Shown here piece after piece: positions 13,014 to 21,583 of a stretch of 44,694 nt of DNA. Below the pieces are notes generated by a model, which saw only the letters and a list, made by a program, of their open reading frames with translations, ran no database searches and had not been told where the DNA came from. Every line of letters begins with the position of its first letter. Position 1 is the first letter of the stretch. Location of the stretch: NCBI GenBank assembly GCA_945787785.1, contig CALZIO010000019.1:1-44694 (forward strand). Direction: 5' to 3'. This DNA is from an uncultured Chromatiaceae bacterium (GTDB taxonomy: Bacteria; Pseudomonadota; Gammaproteobacteria; Tenderiales; Tenderiaceae). The translations under genes were made by a program, and so were the position numbers.

Positions 13014-13474
13014 TGTTATCGCCTTCCGTTATTTTTAAAATCGAATCTGTTCTGCAAACCCTCTGGGTCGGTGGTTTGTGGGTGATTGGTTATGTGGTTG
13101 CACCGATTTTGTTTGGCAGTCTGGATGATCGCCGCCTGGCTGGTGAATTGGCGGGCAACATGTTTAGCGCCATAAATTATATCGGCCTGGTTTGTGGGGC
13201 TGTGTTGCTTGGATTTGCGATTTTAAGGCTTGGTGAACCCTGGTTAAAAAATCTGCGTGTCATTGCATTGCTGCTAATGCTGATTCTGATTTTGGTATCG
13301 GCTTTTGTATTGCAACCAATGATGCAAGAATTGAAACTGGCGGGTTTGGCACCCGGAAGTGAAGCGGCGGCACAATTTGGCCGTTTGCACGGTGTTTCAT
13401 CTGTGCTTTATCTGTTAACCAGTTTGTCGGGGCTGTATCTAATTTTGTCTCGTCGTCCAGCGGGCCAAATCTAG
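13013..13474 (+). CDS. DUF4149-type four-helix membrane protein
   Basis: The 153-residue protein has four predicted transmembrane segments, near residues 12-34, 51-73, 80-103 and 127-147, joined by short loops, with no catalytic motif I can name. Its position next to greA and opposite yhbY matches a conserved pseudomonad membrane gene of the DUF4149 family; that name is from memory of synteny and topology. The GTG start overlaps the greA stop (TAGTG) and has no separate Shine-Dalgarno. The stop directly abuts the yhbY stop with no bases between. Function is unknown. Confidence 0.8.
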   Translation: MLSPSVIFKIESVLQTLWVGGLWVIGYVVAPILFGSLDDRRLAGELAGNMFSAINYIGLVCGAVLLGFAILRLGEPWLKNLRVIALLLMLILILVSAFVLQPMMQELKLAGLAPGSEAAAQFGRLHGVSSVLYLLTSLSGLYLILSRRPAGQI

Positions 13475-13771
13475 TTACTTGTTTAAGTGGATTTTTGGGT
13501 TTTCCGGATTAGGGCGGTAGACTAGGGCGACATGGCCGACTCGCTGGATCAATTCAGCGCTGCAATGTTGGCATAAGGACTGGATGATTTGATCACGTTC
13601 GTCCCGGTCTGAGGCATTGACTTTGATTTTAATGAGCTCGTGATGAGCAATCGAAAGACTGATCTCATTGCAGACGGCATCAGTCAAACCATTTGCACCG
13701 ACGATGACAACAGGTTTGAGATCGTGGCCAAGTTTTCGTAATTGACGTTTTTGAATTTCTGATAATGACAC
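13475..13771 (-). CDS. yhbY: RNA-binding protein YhbY (CRM domain)
   Basis: The 98-residue protein is a single CRS1-YhbY (CRM) domain, a KH-like fold that binds pre-ribosomal RNA and is associated with 50S subunit assembly in E. coli. Supporting sequence includes RQLRKLGHDLKPVVIVGANG near the N-terminus, with the GANGL loop, and the HELIKIKVNA strand. It is convergent with the DUF4149 gene and divergent from the next small ORF, with only 15 bp between their starts. That short gap must hold both Shine-Dalgarno regions, so its promoter probably lies inside the neighbouring coding sequence. Confidence 0.93.
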   Translation of the reverse strand: MSLSEIQKRQLRKLGHDLKPVVIVGANGLTDAVCNEISLSIAHHELIKIKVNASDRDERDQIIQSLCQHCSAELIQRVGHVALVYRPNPENPKIHLNK

Positions 13772-13786
13772 TCTGATAGCTCCAAC

Positions 13787-14083
13787 ATGACCAACTCAAA
13801 AGGCGACGCAAGTCTATCACGACAACGTAAAGGATTCACTGTTCAGGCGAGTCCGTTTAATGCGATCAAGCTCGATCTGGCATTAATTTTGATTGTGGGT
13901 GTGGTGCTATTAATTGTGCATGATCATATAGTGGTCAATCAGCTTGGCCAACTTGGCCTGTTGGCAGGTTATGGCATGGTTGCGATGTGTTGGGTGGTCA
14001 TAAAAACGCGCCGCATTGAAAAGCAATTGGCTGAAGCTAAGCAAAAGCCTGGGCATGAAAGTGGCGAAGATGGCGAAAAGTAA
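13787..14083 (+). CDS. small membrane protein of unknown function
   Basis: The 98-residue product has a polar, basic N-terminus, two predicted transmembrane helices (about residues 28-47 and 54-73) and a highly charged C-terminal tail rich in Lys and Glu. I recognise no family. Its end overlaps the likely rlmE start by 14 bases, and it begins 15 bp from divergent yhbY, so it appears to be the first gene of an rlmE-ftsH transcription unit. The overlap with rlmE and the membrane topology support a real gene. Without homologues I cannot assign a role. Confidence 0.7.
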   Translation: MTNSKGDASLSRQRKGFTVQASPFNAIKLDLALILIVGVVLLIVHDHIVVNQLGQLGLLAGYGMVAMCWVVIKTRRIEKQLAEAKQKPGHESGEDGEK

Positions 14084-14690
14084 AAGCAGTCGCCGCTGGT
14101 TGAATGAGCACGAGAGTGACATTTTTGTTCAACGAGCCCGGCAGGATGGATATCGTTCTCGTGCTGTCTACAAGTTTATCGAGATTAATGATAAGGATCA
14201 TTTGCTTAAACCCGGAATGACTGTAGTTGATTTGGGCGCAGCCCCCGGTGGCTGGTCGCAGGTAGCGGCAAAACTGGTTGGTGGCAAGGGGCATGTCATT
14301 GCCATGGATATTTTGCCTATCGAGCCGTTAGATAATGTAGAGTTCTTGCAGGGGGATTTTCGCGAGCAGGAAGTGCTTGATCAATTGCTGGCGATTATTG
14401 CTGACCGTGAGGTAGACCTTGTAATTTCAGATATGGCCCCCAATACAAGTGGTGTGGAAGCAGTAGATCAGCCGCGCGCCATGTATTTGGCAGAATTGGC
14501 GCTGGATATGGCGCGGCAGGTATTGAAACCTGATGGTAATTTTCTGGTCAAAGTATTTCAGGGAGTGGGTTTCGAAGAGTATTTACGTGATCTTCGCAGT
14601 AGTTTTAGCAAGGTTATTACGCGTAAACCGAAAGCCTCCAGACCTCGCAGCCGAGAGGTCTACCTGCTAGCCAGGGGCTTTAAGATGTAG
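14070..14690 (+). CDS. rlmE: 23S rRNA 2'-O-methyltransferase RlmE (FtsJ/RrmJ)
   Basis: RlmE methylates the 2'-O of U2552 in the 23S rRNA A loop, a late step in 50S assembly, using SAM. From the ATG at 14070 the protein is 206 residues (E. coli 209) and begins with a basic tail followed by [11 protein letters not shown], like the E. coli enzyme. An in-frame upstream ATG at 14055 is possible; neither has a strong Shine-Dalgarno. The SAM motif [10 protein letters not shown] is at residues 53-62 and the catalytic-tetrad region DMAPNTSG follows. The conserved C-terminal [14 protein letters not shown] is present. It precedes ftsH, as in E. coli, where the pair is heat-inducible. I found no sigma-32 promoter match here. 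Confidence 0.95.
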   Translation: MAKSKSSRRWLNEHESDIFVQRARQDGYRSRAVYKFIEINDKDHLLKPGMTVVDLGAAPGGWSQVAAKLVGGKGHVIAMDILPIEPLDNVEFLQGDFREQEVLDQLLAIIADREVDLVISDMAPNTSGVEAVDQPRAMYLAELALDMARQVLKPDGNFLVKVFQGVGFEEYLRDLRSSFSKVITRKPKASRPRSREVYLLARGFKM

Positions 14691-14747
14691 TATTTTCTGA
14701 TTTTATGTTGTGTGTCACTCAGGTGAATTATGGGTGGCGGAGAAAAA

Positions 14748-14762
14748 CCTTCCACTGGAGGG
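14748..14762 (+). promoter_or_regulatory. hairpin covering the ftsH Shine-Dalgarno
   Basis: CCTTCC (14748-14753) can pair with GGAGGG (14757-14762) across a 3-nt loop (six pairs, one G-T wobble). GGAGGG is the best Shine-Dalgarno for the TTG start at 14772, so the fold would hide the ribosome-binding site. The pairing is visible in the sequence; an effect on translation, including temperature dependence, is inference. Confidence 0.45.
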
Positions 14763-14771
14763 AAAATAATT

Positions 14772-16706
14772 TTGAGTGATATGGCAAAAAATTTAATTTT
14801 ATGGGTGGTCATCGCCGTGGTGCTGATGTCTGTGTTCAGCAGCTTCGGACCTTCGCAAATTGGCTCACAGTCTATGGCATATTCGCAATTTATTGCCGAT
14901 GTGCAGAGTGGCGTTGTAGATAAAGTGGTTATCGAAGGGCGCACCATTCATGGTGTTACCCAAACTGGTGAACGCTTTACTACCTACAGTCCTGGGGATG
15001 CTGGTTTGGTAGGTGATCTGCTGGATCATGGTGTCCAGATCAATGCGCGGCCACAAGAGCAACAAGGCTTGTTAATGCAGGTCTTCATTTCGTGGTTCCC
15101 TATGCTGTTATTGATCGGTGTGTGGATTTTCTTCATGCGCCAGATGCAAGGCGGTGGTGGTGGCCGTGGTGCCATGTCATTTGGTAAGAGTAAAGCCAAG
15201 CTGCTGAGCGAAGATCAGGTCAAGGTTAATTTCGGTGACGTGGCTGGCGTTGAAGAGGCCAAGGAAGAAGTTGGCGAATTAGTCGAATTTTTGCGTGATC
15301 CCAGCAAGTTTCAAAAACTGGGCGGCAAAATACCACGTGGTGTGCTCATGGTTGGCTCGCCAGGCACAGGTAAAACCCTGCTTGCCAAGGCGATTGCCGG
15401 TGAGGCAAAAGTGCCATTCTTCTCTATATCCGGTTCTGACTTCGTCGAAATGTTTGTCGGTGTTGGTGCCTCACGTGTGCGTGACATGTTTGAACAGGCT
15501 AAGAAGCATGCGCCTTGCATTATCTTTATTGATGAAATCGATGCAGTGGGCCGTCATCGTGGTGCTGGTTTGGGTGGTGGTCATGACGAGCGTGAGCAGA
15601 CCTTGAACCAATTACTGGTTGAAATGGATGGTTTTGAAGGCAACGAAGGTGTCATCGTGATTGCTGCAACCAACCGCCCGGATGTGCTTGATCCAGCATT
15701 ATTGCGTCCTGGGCGTTTTGACCGTCAGGTTGTCGTGCCCTTGCCTGATCTGCGTGGTCGAGAACAGATTCTGCGTGTCCACATGCGCAAAGTGCCATTG
15801 GGTGATGATGTTAAGCCTAGTTTGATTGCGCGTGGTACACCTGGTTTTTCAGGGGCTGATCTAGCCAATCTGGTGAACGAGGCCGCTCTATTTGCTGCGC
15901 GTGCCAATAAACGCGTGGTCAGTATGGATGAGTTCGAAAAAGCTAAAGACAAGATCATGATGGGCGCTGAGCGTAAGTCCATGGTCATGAGCGATGCTGA
16001 GAAGAAGCTTACTGCCTACCATGAGGCGGGCCATGCCATTGTCGGTCGTGTGGTGCCTTCTCACGATCCGGTTTATAAGGTGTCGATAATTCCTCGCGGT
16101 CGCGCCTTGGGTGTGACTATGTTCTTGCCGGAAGAAGATCGCTATAGCTATAGTAAAGAGCGTCTTGAGAGTCAGATTAGTAGTTTGTTTGGCGGCCGTA
16201 TAGCTGAAGAGCTGATCTTCGGTGCTGATCAGGTTACAACTGGTGCGTCGAACGATATCCAGCGTTCTACCGAGCTTGCTCGCAATATGGTGACTAAGTG
16301 GGGTTTGTCAGAACGGCTTGGCCCATTAACCTATAGTGAGGAAGATGGCGAGGTGTTCCTGGGGCATTCAGTCGCGCAACATAAGAATGTCTCCGATGAA
16401 ACCAATCATGTGATTGACGAAGAAGTGCGCGCAGTCATTGATCGTAACTATGAGCGTGCCCGTCAAATTTTGATAGATAAAATGAACATCCTTCATATGA
16501 TGGCGGATGCGTTGATCAAATATGAGACGATTGATGTGCATCAAATCGATGACATCATGGAGGGCAAGGAACCTCGTCCCCCTCAGGGATGGAGCGATCA
16601 AGAGCCTGGTGATGGCCCTGGTGCTGGTGTTGCAGCGTCAGAGCAAGGGTCCGATAAGTCGGATAAACCCGATGATAAGCTGGGTGATCCTGCCGGTTCT
16701 CATTAA
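14772..16706 (+). CDS. ftsH: ATP-dependent zinc metalloprotease FtsH
   Basis: FtsH is an inner-membrane AAA+ protease that degrades membrane and regulatory proteins, including sigma-32 and LpxC in E. coli. I choose TTG 14772 (644 residues, N-terminus [11 protein letters not shown] after GGAGGG). ATG 14781 gives the shorter E. coli-like MAKNLILW start, and ATG 14730 has its own AGGTGA. Two transmembrane helices (about residues 7-25 and 100-122) flank a periplasmic domain. Walker A is GSPGTGKT at 195-202, with Ser where GPPGTGKT is usual. Walker B FIDEIDA and the zinc motif HEAGH (417-421) are intact. Confidence 0.98.
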   Translation: MSDMAKNLILWVVIAVVLMSVFSSFGPSQIGSQSMAYSQFIADVQSGVVDKVVIEGRTIHGVTQTGERFTTYSPGDAGLVGDLLDHGVQINARPQEQQGLLMQVFISWFPMLLLIGVWIFFMRQMQGGGGGRGAMSFGKSKAKLLSEDQVKVNFGDVAGVEEAKEEVGELVEFLRDPSKFQKLGGKIPRGVLMVGSPGTGKTLLAKAIAGEAKVPFFSISGSDFVEMFVGVGASRVRDMFEQAKKHAPCIIFIDEIDAVGRHRGAGLGGGHDEREQTLNQLLVEMDGFEGNEGVIVIAATNRPDVLDPALLRPGRFDRQVVVPLPDLRGREQILRVHMRKVPLGDDVKPSLIARGTPGFSGADLANLVNEAALFAARANKRVVSMDEFEKAKDKIMMGAERKSMVMSDAEKKLTAYHEAGHAIVGRVVPSHDPVYKVSIIPRGRALGVTMFLPEEDRYSYSKERLESQISSLFGGRIAEELIFGADQVTTGASNDIQRSTELARNMVTKWGLSERLGPLTYSEEDGEVFLGHSVAQHKNVSDETNHVIDEEVRAVIDRNYERARQILIDKMNILHMMADALIKYETIDVHQIDDIMEGKEPRPPQGWSDQEPGDGPGAGVAASEQGSDKSDKPDDKLGDPAGSH

Positions 16707-16730
16707 ATTTGTTTAACCTTGAATGCATAG

Positions 16731-16755
16731 CGCCCCGCCTTTGGTGGGGCGTTTT
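16731..16755 (+). terminator. Rho-independent terminator after ftsH
   Basis: CGCCCCGCC (16731-16739) pairs with GGTGGGGCG (16743-16751), nine pairs with one G-T wobble and a TTT loop, followed by TTTTGTTT. This should end the rlmE-ftsH transcript and implies a separate promoter for folP in the AT-rich 16756-16804 gap, which I could not define. Confidence 0.88.
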
Positions 16756-16804
16756 GTTTATGGGGCTTGATTAATTTATTAAGAATTTTCTGTGAGATGC
16801 TTGA

Positions 16805-17617
16805 ATGAGTTTAGAGTTTGATCGCCCATTAGTGATGGGGATTTTGAATGTAACCCCGGACTCATTTTCTGATGGGGGGCGATTTTACGCTTCGGATAAG
16901 GCTCTGCATCATGTAGAAAAGATGGTCAGCGATGGCGCTGACATTATTGACATTGGCGGTGAATCGACACGGCCAGGTGCGCAGCCGGTTGGCGAACAGC
17001 AAGAGATTGAGCGTGTTGCGCCACTGGTGGAAGCCATTAGTGCCCGTTTTGATGTGGAAATTTCGGTTGATACCAGCAAACCGGGAGTGATGAAATCAGC
17101 GGTTGCAGCTGGGGCGGCTATGATCAATGATGTGCGTGCCTTACGAGAGCAGGGGGCGTTGGAGGCAGTGGCTCAACTGGCTGTGCCGGTATGCCTAATG
17201 CATATGCAGGGTGAGCCTCGCACCATGCAAGCGAATCCTGTCTATGCGGATGTGGTTAAAGATGTGCTTGGTTTCTTATCTGAGCGCATTAAGGTCTGCG
17301 AAGAAGCTGGCATTCACAGGGATCGGCTAGTGATTGACCCGGGTTTTGGCTTTGGCAAGAGTTTGTCGCATAATCTTACCCTTTTAAGAGAATTGTCTCA
17401 TTTCAAATCACTGGGACTGCCGTTGCTGGTGGGTATCTCACGTAAAAGCATGATTGGGACGATACTAGATAAACCTGTAAATGAACGGCTTTATGGCAGT
17501 TTGGCGGCAGCCTCGCTCGCTTTATGGCAAGGGGCGAATATCCTCCGTGTTCATGATGTGGCAGCTACGGTGGATGTTATGAAAATATGTCAGGCGGTAA
17601 TGCAGGAATCTTACTAA
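16805..17617 (+). CDS. folP: dihydropteroate synthase
   Basis: FolP condenses p-aminobenzoate with hydroxymethyl-dihydropterin pyrophosphate to make dihydropteroate in folate synthesis; it is the sulfonamide target. The 270-residue TIM-barrel protein has both family signatures: GILNVTPDSFSDGG (residues 12-25) and DIIDIGGESTRPGA (about 50-63). It also has the pterin-binding DPGFGFGK segment and the C-terminal GISRKSMIG. It is followed 28 bp later by glmM, the usual gammaproteobacterial pairing. The Shine-Dalgarno is weak. Confidence 0.98.
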   Translation: MSLEFDRPLVMGILNVTPDSFSDGGRFYASDKALHHVEKMVSDGADIIDIGGESTRPGAQPVGEQQEIERVAPLVEAISARFDVEISVDTSKPGVMKSAVAAGAAMINDVRALREQGALEAVAQLAVPVCLMHMQGEPRTMQANPVYADVVKDVLGFLSERIKVCEEAGIHRDRLVIDPGFGFGKSLSHNLTLLRELSHFKSLGLPLLVGISRKSMIGTILDKPVNERLYGSLAAASLALWQGANILRVHDVAATVDVMKICQAVMQESY

Positions 17618-17645
17618 AGAGTTTAATTAGGATCGGTGATTTAAA

Positions 17646-19007
17646 ATGGCGGGCAAGCGCAAATATTTTGGTACTGATGGTATTCGTGGTGAAGTAGGCC
17701 AGTTTCCGATTACACCAGAATTTATAATGAAACTGGGTTGGGCAGCAGGCCGTGTCCTGGCTAAGGGGCAGGGTGGTCAAAGTAAAGTGCTGATAGGTAA
17801 AGATACTCGCATTTCCGGGTATATGTTTGAATCTGCGTTAGAGGCTGGTTTGTCTGCGGCGGGCGTAGATATTATGTTGTTGGGGCCCATGCCAACCCCT
17901 GGTATAGCTTATTTAACTCGCACCTTGCGAGCCGATGCCGGTATTGTAATTAGTGCCTCGCATAATCCCTATTTCGACAATGGCATTAAATTCTTTTCTG
18001 ATCATGGTCTAAAGCTGGCTGATGAAGTTGAGTTGGCTATTGAGGCTGAGCTGGACAAAACGATGGAGACAGTGGCGCCCAATTTGCTGGGTAAAGCAGG
18101 CCGGGTGATTGATGCTGCGGGTCGATATATCGAATTTTGTAAAAGTACCATTCCAACTAAAACATCGCTTAATGGATTAAAGCTTGTAGTGGATTGTGCC
18201 CATGGTGCCACTTATGACATTGCTCCCAAAGTATTTGACGAGCTTGAAGCTGATGTGGTCTCCCTTGGAGCTAATCCGAATGGACTGAATATCAATGAAG
18301 GTTGCGGGTCCACTATGCCTGACCTGTTACAGCAGGCGGTGCTGAGAAATGGGGCTGATGTTGGTATTGCCTTAGATGGAGATGGTGATCGCGTCATTCT
18401 GGTTGATGACAAGGGTGAAATTGTTGATGGGGATGAAATTCTCTACATTATTGCCTGTGCCAATATTGAAACCTCTGATTTTCGCAAGGGTGTAGTGGGG
18501 ACCTTAATGAGTAATCTCGGTTTGGAGCATGCCCTGGCCGAGAAAGATATTCAGCTGCATCGGGCTCAGGTCGGTGATCGGTATGTGATGGAAATGTTAC
18601 AGCAACAGGGACTGACTCTGGGCGGCGAGTCATCCGGTCATATTATCTGTCTGGAGCAAACCACAACTGGAGACGGAATTATTTCTGCGCTTCAGGTGTT
18701 GGCTGCCATGGTGGATCAGGGTATTTCATTGCATGATTTGAAGTCCGGTATGAGCAAATACCCACAAACCATGATTAATGTGCGGACTGAGCAGCGCTTT
18801 GATTTTAAAGGTTCTTCTGAAGTGGCAAAGGCCCAGCAAGAAATTGAGGAAAAACTCAATGGCCGTGGACGGGTGTTATTGCGGGCCTCAGGCACTGAGC
18901 CAGTAATACGGGTCATGGTTGAGGGGCAGGATATAGATGAGGTCGACGAATGCGCCCGCTATCTGGCTGATAAAGTTGAATCGGCGTACCAAAATTCGCA
19001 GCTATAA
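17646..19007 (+). CDS. glmM: phosphoglucosamine mutase GlmM
   Basis: GlmM converts glucosamine-6-phosphate to glucosamine-1-phosphate for UDP-GlcNAc, hence for peptidoglycan and LPS. The 453-residue protein (E. coli 445) begins with [13 protein letters not shown]. The phosphoserine loop ISASHNPY puts the catalytic Ser at residue 105. The metal-binding DGDGDR is near residue 245, and the sugar-binding GGESSGH and phosphate-binding [10 protein letters not shown] segments are in order. It lies 28 bp after folP, probably in one operon. Confidence 0.98.
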   Translation: MAGKRKYFGTDGIRGEVGQFPITPEFIMKLGWAAGRVLAKGQGGQSKVLIGKDTRISGYMFESALEAGLSAAGVDIMLLGPMPTPGIAYLTRTLRADAGIVISASHNPYFDNGIKFFSDHGLKLADEVELAIEAELDKTMETVAPNLLGKAGRVIDAAGRYIEFCKSTIPTKTSLNGLKLVVDCAHGATYDIAPKVFDELEADVVSLGANPNGLNINEGCGSTMPDLLQQAVLRNGADVGIALDGDGDRVILVDDKGEIVDGDEILYIIACANIETSDFRKGVVGTLMSNLGLEHALAEKDIQLHRAQVGDRYVMEMLQQQGLTLGGESSGHIICLEQTTTGDGIISALQVLAAMVDQGISLHDLKSGMSKYPQTMINVRTEQRFDFKGSSEVAKAQQEIEEKLNGRGRVLLRASGTEPVIRVMVEGQDIDEVDECARYLADKVESAYQNSQL

Positions 19008-19036
19008 CGCAAGCATTCAAAAGACCTAGAATTTTA

Positions 19037-19099
19037 GCCAAGTATCTCAAACTAATTGATTTATTCTGCCGGTATCTGTAAGCTTGGCCTTCTTTTTTT
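19037..19099 (+). terminator. possible weak terminator between glmM and tpiA
   Basis: GCCAAG (19037-19042) can pair with CTTGGC (19083-19088), and TTCTTTTTTT follows. The 40-nt loop and six-pair stem make this a poor canonical terminator, but the T-run just after a complementary arm is suggestive. Confidence 0.3.
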
Positions 19100-19120
19100 G
19101 CCGCCCGATAGAGGAATGAA

Positions 19121-19876
19121 ATGCGTAAGCCGTTAGTTGCCGGGAACTGGAAAATGAACGGTTCCAGAGAAAGTGCTCAGGCCTTGGTTGCCGGAATCAA
19201 AGAAGGCGTAGGCTCAGGTGCAACAGCTGATGTGGTAATTTGCCCTCCATTTGTTTATCTGTCTGAAGTAAAGTCTCTGCTTAGTGGTAGTGAAATTGCC
19301 CTTGGAGCGCAGAATGTTTCCCATCGTGGCAATGGCGCATACACAGGCGAAATCTCGACTAGCATGTTGTTGGACGTGGGTTGTGAATATGTGATTCTAG
19401 GTCATTCTGAGCGACGCGCCCTGTATGGTGAAGACGACGCTCTTGTGGCTGAAAAAGTGATTGCGCTCAATGCGGCTGGTCTCAAGCCGATTCTGTGTGT
19501 TGGTGAGTTATTAGGTGAGCGCGAATCAGGCAAAACAGAAGCGGTTGTAGCGCGTCAATTGGATGTGTTGTTGAACAGTGTCGAAGGGTTGGCAGCACTC
19601 CAAAATACAGTGATTGCCTACGAACCTGTGTGGGCTATTGGCACTGGGATGACCGCGACGCCAGAGCAGGCTCAGGACGTGCACGCCTTTATTCGTCAAC
19701 GCATCGCATCAAAAGATGCCGCCCTGGCAGAGAAGATTCGCATTCTTTATGGTGGAAGTGTCAAAGGCAGTAATGCAGTCGAACTGTTTGCCAAGCAAGA
19801 TATCGATGGCGGTTTGATTGGTGGTGCATCTCTCCAGATAGATGATTTTCTAGCTATTTGCCATGCGGCGAAGTAG
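19121..19876 (+). CDS. tpiA: triosephosphate isomerase
   Basis: TpiA interconverts dihydroxyacetone phosphate and glyceraldehyde-3-phosphate in glycolysis and gluconeogenesis. The 251-residue TIM barrel has all catalytic residues. Lys11 is in NWKMNG, His95 in ILGHSERR and Glu168 in AYEPVWAIGTG, and the phosphate-binding YGGSVKG loop is present. A GAGGAA Shine-Dalgarno precedes the ATG. It is followed by secG after 32 bp, the order seen in pseudomonads. Confidence 0.99.
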   Translation: MRKPLVAGNWKMNGSRESAQALVAGIKEGVGSGATADVVICPPFVYLSEVKSLLSGSEIALGAQNVSHRGNGAYTGEISTSMLLDVGCEYVILGHSERRALYGEDDALVAEKVIALNAAGLKPILCVGELLGERESGKTEAVVARQLDVLLNSVEGLAALQNTVIAYEPVWAIGTGMTATPEQAQDVHAFIRQRIASKDAALAEKIRILYGGSVKGSNAVELFAKQDIDGGLIGGASLQIDDFLAICHAAK

Positions 19877-19908
19877 TTTTGATTTTGTAGTTAAGAGGTA
19901 AAGAATTA

Positions 19909-20259
19909 ATGCTTACAGTGCTAAGTGTCTCCCATATTCTGCTGACAATCTCATTGATTGTGCTTGTGCTTATCCAGCGCGGTAAAGGTGCGGATGTTGG
20001 TGCGGCTTTCGGTAGTGGAGCCTCCAATACCATGTTTGGGAGTCAAGGCGCAGCGTCGTTTTTAACGCGTACAACGGCCTTGATAGCGACTCTCTTTTTT
20101 GTGACCAGCTTAAGCTTGGCATATATGAGTGGGCAGCGAGTAGAAAGAAAGAGTGTAACCGAAGTGGAGCAGACACTGGCTCCAGAAGTGGTTCAGGAAG
20201 AAACTGATGTACCTGTAGTGCCTTCAGATAAGCCTGATTTGCCTCCAGTTGGTGAATAA
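19909..20259 (+). CDS. secG: preprotein translocase subunit SecG
   Basis: SecG is a small inner-membrane subunit of the SecYEG channel. The 116-residue protein has two transmembrane helices (about residues 2-20 and 53-75). The conserved cytoplasmic loop between them reads IQRGKGADVGAAFGSGASNTMFGSQG in part, including GSGAS and FGS. The acidic, Val/Pro-rich C-terminal tail is variable in the family. It is followed by tRNA-Leu(GAG) after 27 bp, the same neighbour as in E. coli. Confidence 0.96.
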   Translation: MLTVLSVSHILLTISLIVLVLIQRGKGADVGAAFGSGASNTMFGSQGAASFLTRTTALIATLFFVTSLSLAYMSGQRVERKSVTEVEQTLAPEVVQEETDVPVVPSDKPDLPPVGE

Positions 20260-20286
20260 AGGTCAAAACAGAGTTCACAAATTGTT

Positions 20287-20371
20287 GCCGATGTGGTGGA
20301 ATTGGTAGACACGCTGTCTTGAGGGGGCAGTGGCGCAAGCTGTGCCGGTTCGACTCCGGCCATCGGCACCA
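20287..20371 (+). tRNA. tRNA-Leu (anticodon GAG)
   Basis: An 85-nt class II tRNA. The acceptor stem GCCGATG/CATCGGC carries discriminator A and an encoded CCA. The D-loop has the leucine-type GGTAGAC. The anticodon stem CTGTC/GGCAG holds the loop TTGAGGG, with anticodon GAG at 20321-20323. A long variable arm and the T-arm GCCGG-TTCGACT-CCGGC complete the cloverleaf. It reads CUC and CUU codons. E. coli leuU is the same species in the same place after secG. Confidence 0.97.
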
Positions 20372-20412
20372 ACAAATATATGTAGAAGTAGGACAATTAA
20401 AATAAAAACACA

Positions 20413-20432
20413 ATCAAAACCGTTGTTTTGAT
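20413..20432 (+). terminator. hairpin downstream of tRNA-Leu, possible terminator
   Basis: ATCAAAAC (20413-20420) and GTTTTGAT (20425-20432) form a perfect eight-pair stem with a CGTT loop, 41 bp after the tRNA. The stem is AT-rich and not followed by a clean T-run, so it is a weak terminator candidate or a processing/stability structure. Confidence 0.35.
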
Positions 20433-20496
20433 AGGTTTGTATAAAGTGGAATCTCTAACTTCATGTAATTAAAAGGATATTTAAGCTTCTTTTGGG

Positions 20497-20526
20497 TTGA
20501 CACTAAAGAAAAAACTGGCCTAGACT
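20497..20526 (+). promoter_or_regulatory. sigma-70 promoter for the nuo operon
   Basis: A perfect TTGACA (20497-20502), an 18-bp spacer and TAGACT (20521-20526, four of six matches to TATAAT) lie 107 bp upstream of the nuoA ATG. It is the only good promoter match in the gap between tRNA-Leu and nuoA. Confidence 0.65.
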
Positions 20527-20593
20527 GGGGGTGTAGGCCGCAGTAAATATCTAAGAACATGCGGTTGGAGGGGAGAAGAGGGTGTAAACCCTC
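20517..20593 (+). other. inverted repeat and GNRA hairpin in the nuo leader
   Basis: GGCCTA (20517-20522) and TAGGCC (20534-20539) form a perfect inverted repeat that overlaps the -10 and presumed start site, so it may be an operator. Farther down, GAGGGT (20578-20583) and ACCCTC (20588-20593) form a perfect hairpin capped by a GTAA (GNRA) loop, followed by ATTTT. The repeats are directly visible; a regulatory role is inferred. Confidence 0.5.
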
Positions 20594-20632
20594 ATTTTGG
20601 GAAAAGGGCTGATCAGGGATAGCATCCGTATC

Positions 20633-20989
20633 ATGCTAGAAAATTACTTACCGGTTCTGGTTTTTGTTGTATTGGGCATTCTTTTTGGTGTGGGGCCAAT
20701 TATTGCGGGTTTTGTGTTAGGCCCGCAGCGACCAGATAGCGAAAAACTATCTCCTTACGAATGCGGTTTTGAAGCATTTGAGGATTCGCGTATGAAGTTT
20801 GATGTGCGCTATTACCTCGTCGCTATTCTATTCATAATCTTCGATTTAGAAATTGCTTTCCTTTTTCCTTGGGCGGTTGTGCTTGAGGAGATTGGCATGT
20901 TTGGTTTTATCGCCATGGTGATTTTTCTTGGAATCCTGGTGATTGGTTTCATCTATGAGTGGATGAAAGGAGCGCTGGAATGGGAATAG
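20633..20989 (+). CDS. nuoA: NADH-quinone oxidoreductase subunit A
   Basis: NuoA is a three-helix membrane subunit of proton-pumping Complex I near the quinone site. From ATG 20633 the protein is 118 residues and begins [11 protein letters not shown], the family start; an in-frame TTG at 20597 would add 12 residues with no supporting homology. The conserved loop [12 protein letters not shown], with its Cys, lies between helices one and two. Helix two carries the acidic [14 protein letters not shown] segment. It opens the nuo operon. The gap to nuoB is unusually long (105 bp). Confidence 0.96.
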   Translation: MLENYLPVLVFVVLGILFGVGPIIAGFVLGPQRPDSEKLSPYECGFEAFEDSRMKFDVRYYLVAILFIIFDLEIAFLFPWAVVLEEIGMFGFIAMVIFLGILVIGFIYEWMKGALEWE

Positions 20990-21011
20990 CAGCGCGAGTA
21001 GGGAGCAGGGG

Positions 21012-21026
21012 CCCCGCTATGCGGGG
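21012..21026 (+). repeat. GC-rich hairpin in the nuoA-nuoB gap
   Basis: CCCCGC (21012-21017) and GCGGGG (21021-21026) form a perfect six-pair stem with a TAT loop, preceded by AGGGG that can compete for the same C-rich arm. The surrounding 20992-21060 is richer in GC than the flanking genes and contains repeated CGAGCG. There is no T-run. It may be a REP-like element or an intercistronic stabiliser. Confidence 0.45.
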
Positions 21027-21094
21027 ATGCGAGCGGCCACGAGCGTTGCCGGTCAATGCCATATCCGACGCTGAGTGTTTAAAGGAGGTGTGCC

Positions 21095-21571
21095 ATGGGC
21101 ATTGAAGGCATCCTTGAGAAGGGCGTGGTAACGACCACCGCTGACAAGCTCATCAACTGGGCGCGTACTGGCTCGCTTTGGCCAATGACCTTTGGGTTAG
21201 CCTGTTGCGCAGTTGAGATGATGCATGCCGGTGCGGCCCGTTATGATCTGGACCGGTTTGGTGTGGTTTTTCGTCCAAGTCCACGTCAGTCCGACGTGAT
21301 GATTGTGGCGGGCACGCTTGTTAACAAGATGGCACCGGCACTGCGCAAAGTTTATGATCAGATGTCAGAGCCGCGCTGGGTAATTTCAATGGGTTCATGT
21401 GCCAATGGTGGTGGTTATTACCACTATTCTTATGCGGTCGTGCGAGGTTGCGATCGTATTGTGCCGGTTGATATCTATGTGCCGGGTTGTCCACCAACAG
21501 CCGAAGCACTGCTCTACGGAATTATACAATTACAAAATAAGATCAAACGCACTAATACCATTGCGCGTTGA
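21095..21571 (+). CDS. nuoB: NADH-quinone oxidoreductase subunit B
   Basis: NuoB carries the terminal [4Fe-4S] cluster N2 that passes electrons to quinone. The 158-residue protein has the four ligands Cys37 and Cys38 (GLACCAVEM), Cys102 (MGSCANGG) and Cys132 (VPGCPP). It is the short MGIEG...-type NuoB seen in betaproteobacteria and non-enteric gammaproteobacteria, lacking the N-terminal extension of the E. coli protein. A near-perfect AAAGGAGGTG Shine-Dalgarno precedes the ATG. Confidence 0.98.
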   Translation: MGIEGILEKGVVTTTADKLINWARTGSLWPMTFGLACCAVEMMHAGAARYDLDRFGVVFRPSPRQSDVMIVAGTLVNKMAPALRKVYDQMSEPRWVISMGSCANGGGYYHYSYAVVRGCDRIVPVDIYVPGCPPTAEALLYGIIQLQNKIKRTNTIAR

Positions 21572-21583
21572 GGGTAGAGACGA

